Source: a bacterium
GTDB taxonomy: Bacteria > Ratteibacteria > UBA8468 > B48-G9 > JAFGKM01
Length of the DNA stretch: 8,251 nucleotides
Assembly: GCA_021157805.1 (NCBI GenBank)
Contig: JAGGVW010000037.1
Coordinates: forward strand, 1-8,251
Direction of reading: 5' to 3'
In this document: piece after piece, positions 6,949-8,251 of the stretch
Layout: each line of letters opens with the position of its first letter
Numbering within the stretch: the stretch's first letter is position 1
Translations under genes and position numbers: made by a program
The notes under the pieces: generated by a model
What the model was told of the DNA's origin: nothing
The model's database searches: none
What the model saw: the letters and a program-made list of their open reading frames with translations, nothing else

Positions 6949-6957
6949 AAAGTTCAA

Positions 6958-7881
6958 ATGATAAAACTTGCATTTCTTGGAACAAATGAAGGGAATGGAC
7001 ATATATTTTCCTGGAGTGCAATAATTAATGGAAAGTTTGATAAGAAATTAATGAAAAACTGTGGGTATCCTGTAATTTATGAATACTTAACAGCACAACC
7101 AGAAGAAAATCTTGGAATTAAGGGGGCAAAAGTTTCTTATGTATGGACAGAAGATAAATATTACTCTGAAAAAGTTGCAAAAACAAGTTTTATTGAAAAT
7201 GTTGTGGGAAACCCCAAAGATGTTATTGGGAAGGTTGATGGAGTTGTTATAACAACTGATATTGGAAAAAGACATTTAAAACTTGCCCGTCCATTCATTG
7301 AGAAAAATATACCGGTTTTTATAGATAAACCACTAACAGATAATGAAAATGACCTGAAAGAATTTATAAAATATTATAATGAAAGAAAGTTAATCCTTTC
7401 ATCATCAAGTTTAAGATATGCAAAAGAAATTGAAGAGTTGAAAATAGATAGTGAAAAAATTGATTTTGTAAGTTGTATTATGAGTAAGTCATGGGAGAGA
7501 TATGGTGTTCATGCAGTTGAAGGATTATTTAAAATTCTTGGTTCTGGTATTGAAAAAGTGTTAAAGATTGGGAAAGAGAAGGTGGGTTCTTATTTTCTCT
7601 GGTGGAAAAATGGGAAAATGGCTGAAATTCAAATGGTTTACAATTCAAAAATTTTTGGAAGATTTTTCATTTTTGGTAAAGAGACAGTTGAAATTGAAAC
7701 AAACGACTATTTTTATATGTTCAAAAAGCAGATGGAAGAGTTTATTCAATTTATAAGGACAAGAAAATATCCCTATTCTTTTGAAGAAACAACAGAAATC
7801 ATAAAAGTTATAATTGCAGGGATAAAATCAAAAAGATTAAAAAGAGAGGTAAAACTGGAGGAAATAAATGGGAATACTTGA
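6958..7881 (+). CDS. Gfo/Idh/MocA-family oxidoreductase
   Basis: This 307-residue protein is an NAD(P)-dependent sugar dehydrogenase-type enzyme. The N-terminal Rossmann start reads MIKLAFLGTNEGNGH, with a GTNEGNG loop in place of the usual GxGxxG. A longer than usual segment follows (about 23-60) before the second strand. The VDGVVITTD and IPVFIDKPLT segments mark the end of the nucleotide-binding domain; D123-K124-P125 replaces the classical EKP, keeping the catalytic lysine. H185 in RYGVHAVEGL matches the conserved active-site histidine of the C-terminal beta-sheet domain. The C-terminus (MFKKQMEEFIQFI, YPYSFEETTEIIKVI) is typical of the family. The start has AGGAA about 8 bases upstream. 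The gene lies 18 bases after the aminotransferase and overlaps the SDR gene by 14 bases. The likely role is oxidation or reduction of a sugar ring or side-chain hydroxyl in the same pathway; the substrate is unknown. Confidence 0.85.
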   Translation: MIKLAFLGTNEGNGHIFSWSAIINGKFDKKLMKNCGYPVIYEYLTAQPEENLGIKGAKVSYVWTEDKYYSEKVAKTSFIENVVGNPKDVIGKVDGVVITTDIGKRHLKLARPFIEKNIPVFIDKPLTDNENDLKEFIKYYNERKLILSSSSLRYAKEIEELKIDSEKIDFVSCIMSKSWERYGVHAVEGLFKILGSGIEKVLKIGKEKVGSYFLWWKNGKMAEIQMVYNSKIFGRFFIFGKETVEIETNDYFYMFKKQMEEFIQFIRTRKYPYSFEETTEIIKVIIAGIKSKRLKREVKLEEINGNT

Positions 7882-8251
7882 AAAATTTTCACTTTCAGGT
7901 AAAGTGGCAATTGTTACAGGTGGAGCTGGTCTTTATGGGAAATTTATTGTGGAGGGACTTGCAGAAGCAGGAGCAATTGTTTATGTTGCTTCAAGGAATT
8001 TTAAAAAATGTGAAGAAGTGGCTAAAAATATGAGAAAAAAAGGTTATGATGTTTTGTCAGCAAAACTGGACCAATCAGATAAAGACAGTGTATATAAATT
8101 GAAAGCAAAAATATTAAAAGAGCAGGGAAGAGTTGATATCCTTGTAAATAATGCTGTTTTAAGATCTATGAAAAGTTATTATGATGAAATTGAAAAATTC
8201 AGATTGTCTATGGAAGTAAATGCAACAGGTATTTTTAATTTAACAAGAACA
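7868..8251 (+). CDS. Short-chain dehydrogenase/reductase, 3' end outside window
   Basis: Starting at ATG 7868, 128 codons are visible without a stop, about half of a typical 250-residue SDR. The start is supported by a strong GGAGGA (7857-7862) with five bases of spacing, and it overlaps the Gfo stop by 14 bases. The N-terminal FSLSGKVAIVTGGAGLYG is the Rossmann strand and cofactor loop. TGGAGLYG (17-24) has Leu where classical SDRs have the middle Gly of TGxxxGxG. A basic/Ser-Arg pair in VYVASRNFKK after strand 2 hints at NADP preference. LDQSD supplies the usual Asp of the adenine pocket, and DILVNNAV carries the structural NNA motif, with Val in place of the common Gly. MEVNATGIFNLTR is the helix-5 Asn region. 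The catalytic Ser-Tyr-Lys lies beyond the window, so activity cannot be judged. It probably acts with the Gfo enzyme on a keto-sugar intermediate. Confidence 0.88.
   Translation, partial: MGILEKFSLSGKVAIVTGGAGLYGKFIVEGLAEAGAIVYVASRNFKKCEEVAKNMRKKGYDVLSAKLDQSDKDSVYKLKAKILKEQGRVDILVNNAVLRSMKSYYDEIEKFRLSMEVNATGIFNLTRT

Noticed and set aside
7568..7756. Open frame of 62 codons in another + frame inside the Gfo gene
   Set aside because: Fully contained in a well-supported oxidoreductase gene, with no ribosome-binding evidence of its own.

Overview
The window is AT-rich bacterial DNA. Coding density is high on the + strand only, arginine codons are mostly AGA/AGG, and the proteins are rich in Lys, Ile, Phe and Asn. 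No rRNA, tRNA, insertion sequence or CRISPR array is visible. The gene set (a very large sialidase/GH43-like propeller protein, a xylose-isomerase-like TIM barrel, then amino-sugar-type enzymes) would fit an uncultured low-GC bacterium of a carbohydrate-degrading candidate phylum, such as an Omnitrophota or other PVC-like lineage. This placement is inference; no marker gene is present.

The layout has two blocks. Block 1 (1-3446) starts inside a long glycosidase-like protein that is open at the window's left edge. A 332-base stretch without an intact gene follows; it looks like the remains of a gene that was once translationally coupled to the propeller gene. Next comes a complete TIM-barrel protein that keeps the full endonuclease-IV-type set of metal ligands. 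Block 2 (3537-8251 and beyond) is a tight five-gene run: an M28 zinc peptidase-like hydrolase, a GNAT acetyltransferase with an extra C-terminal half, a class III (glutamate-1-semialdehyde aminomutase-like) PLP enzyme, a Gfo/Idh/MocA oxidoreductase and an SDR oxidoreductase cut by the right edge. The junctions are 13 nt overlap, 4 nt ATGA overlap, 18 nt gap and 14 nt overlap, so this is very probably one operon. A TTGACA-17-TAAGAT promoter-like sequence sits exactly where it would give a leaderless transcript for the first gene of the block.

The aminotransferase, Gfo and SDR together are the kind of set found in gene clusters that build modified, often amino-substituted, sugars for surface polysaccharides. 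Here they are joined to an intracellular-looking M28 amidohydrolase and a GNAT. The most interesting hypothesis is that the five genes make or remodel an N-acylated amino sugar or amino-acid-like surface component, with M28 removing and GNAT adding an acyl or aminoacyl group. This rests on gene order and fold recognition only. Block 1 is more consistent with glycan breakdown or sugar isomerisation, and it also differs from block 2 in lysine content, so the two blocks may have separate histories.
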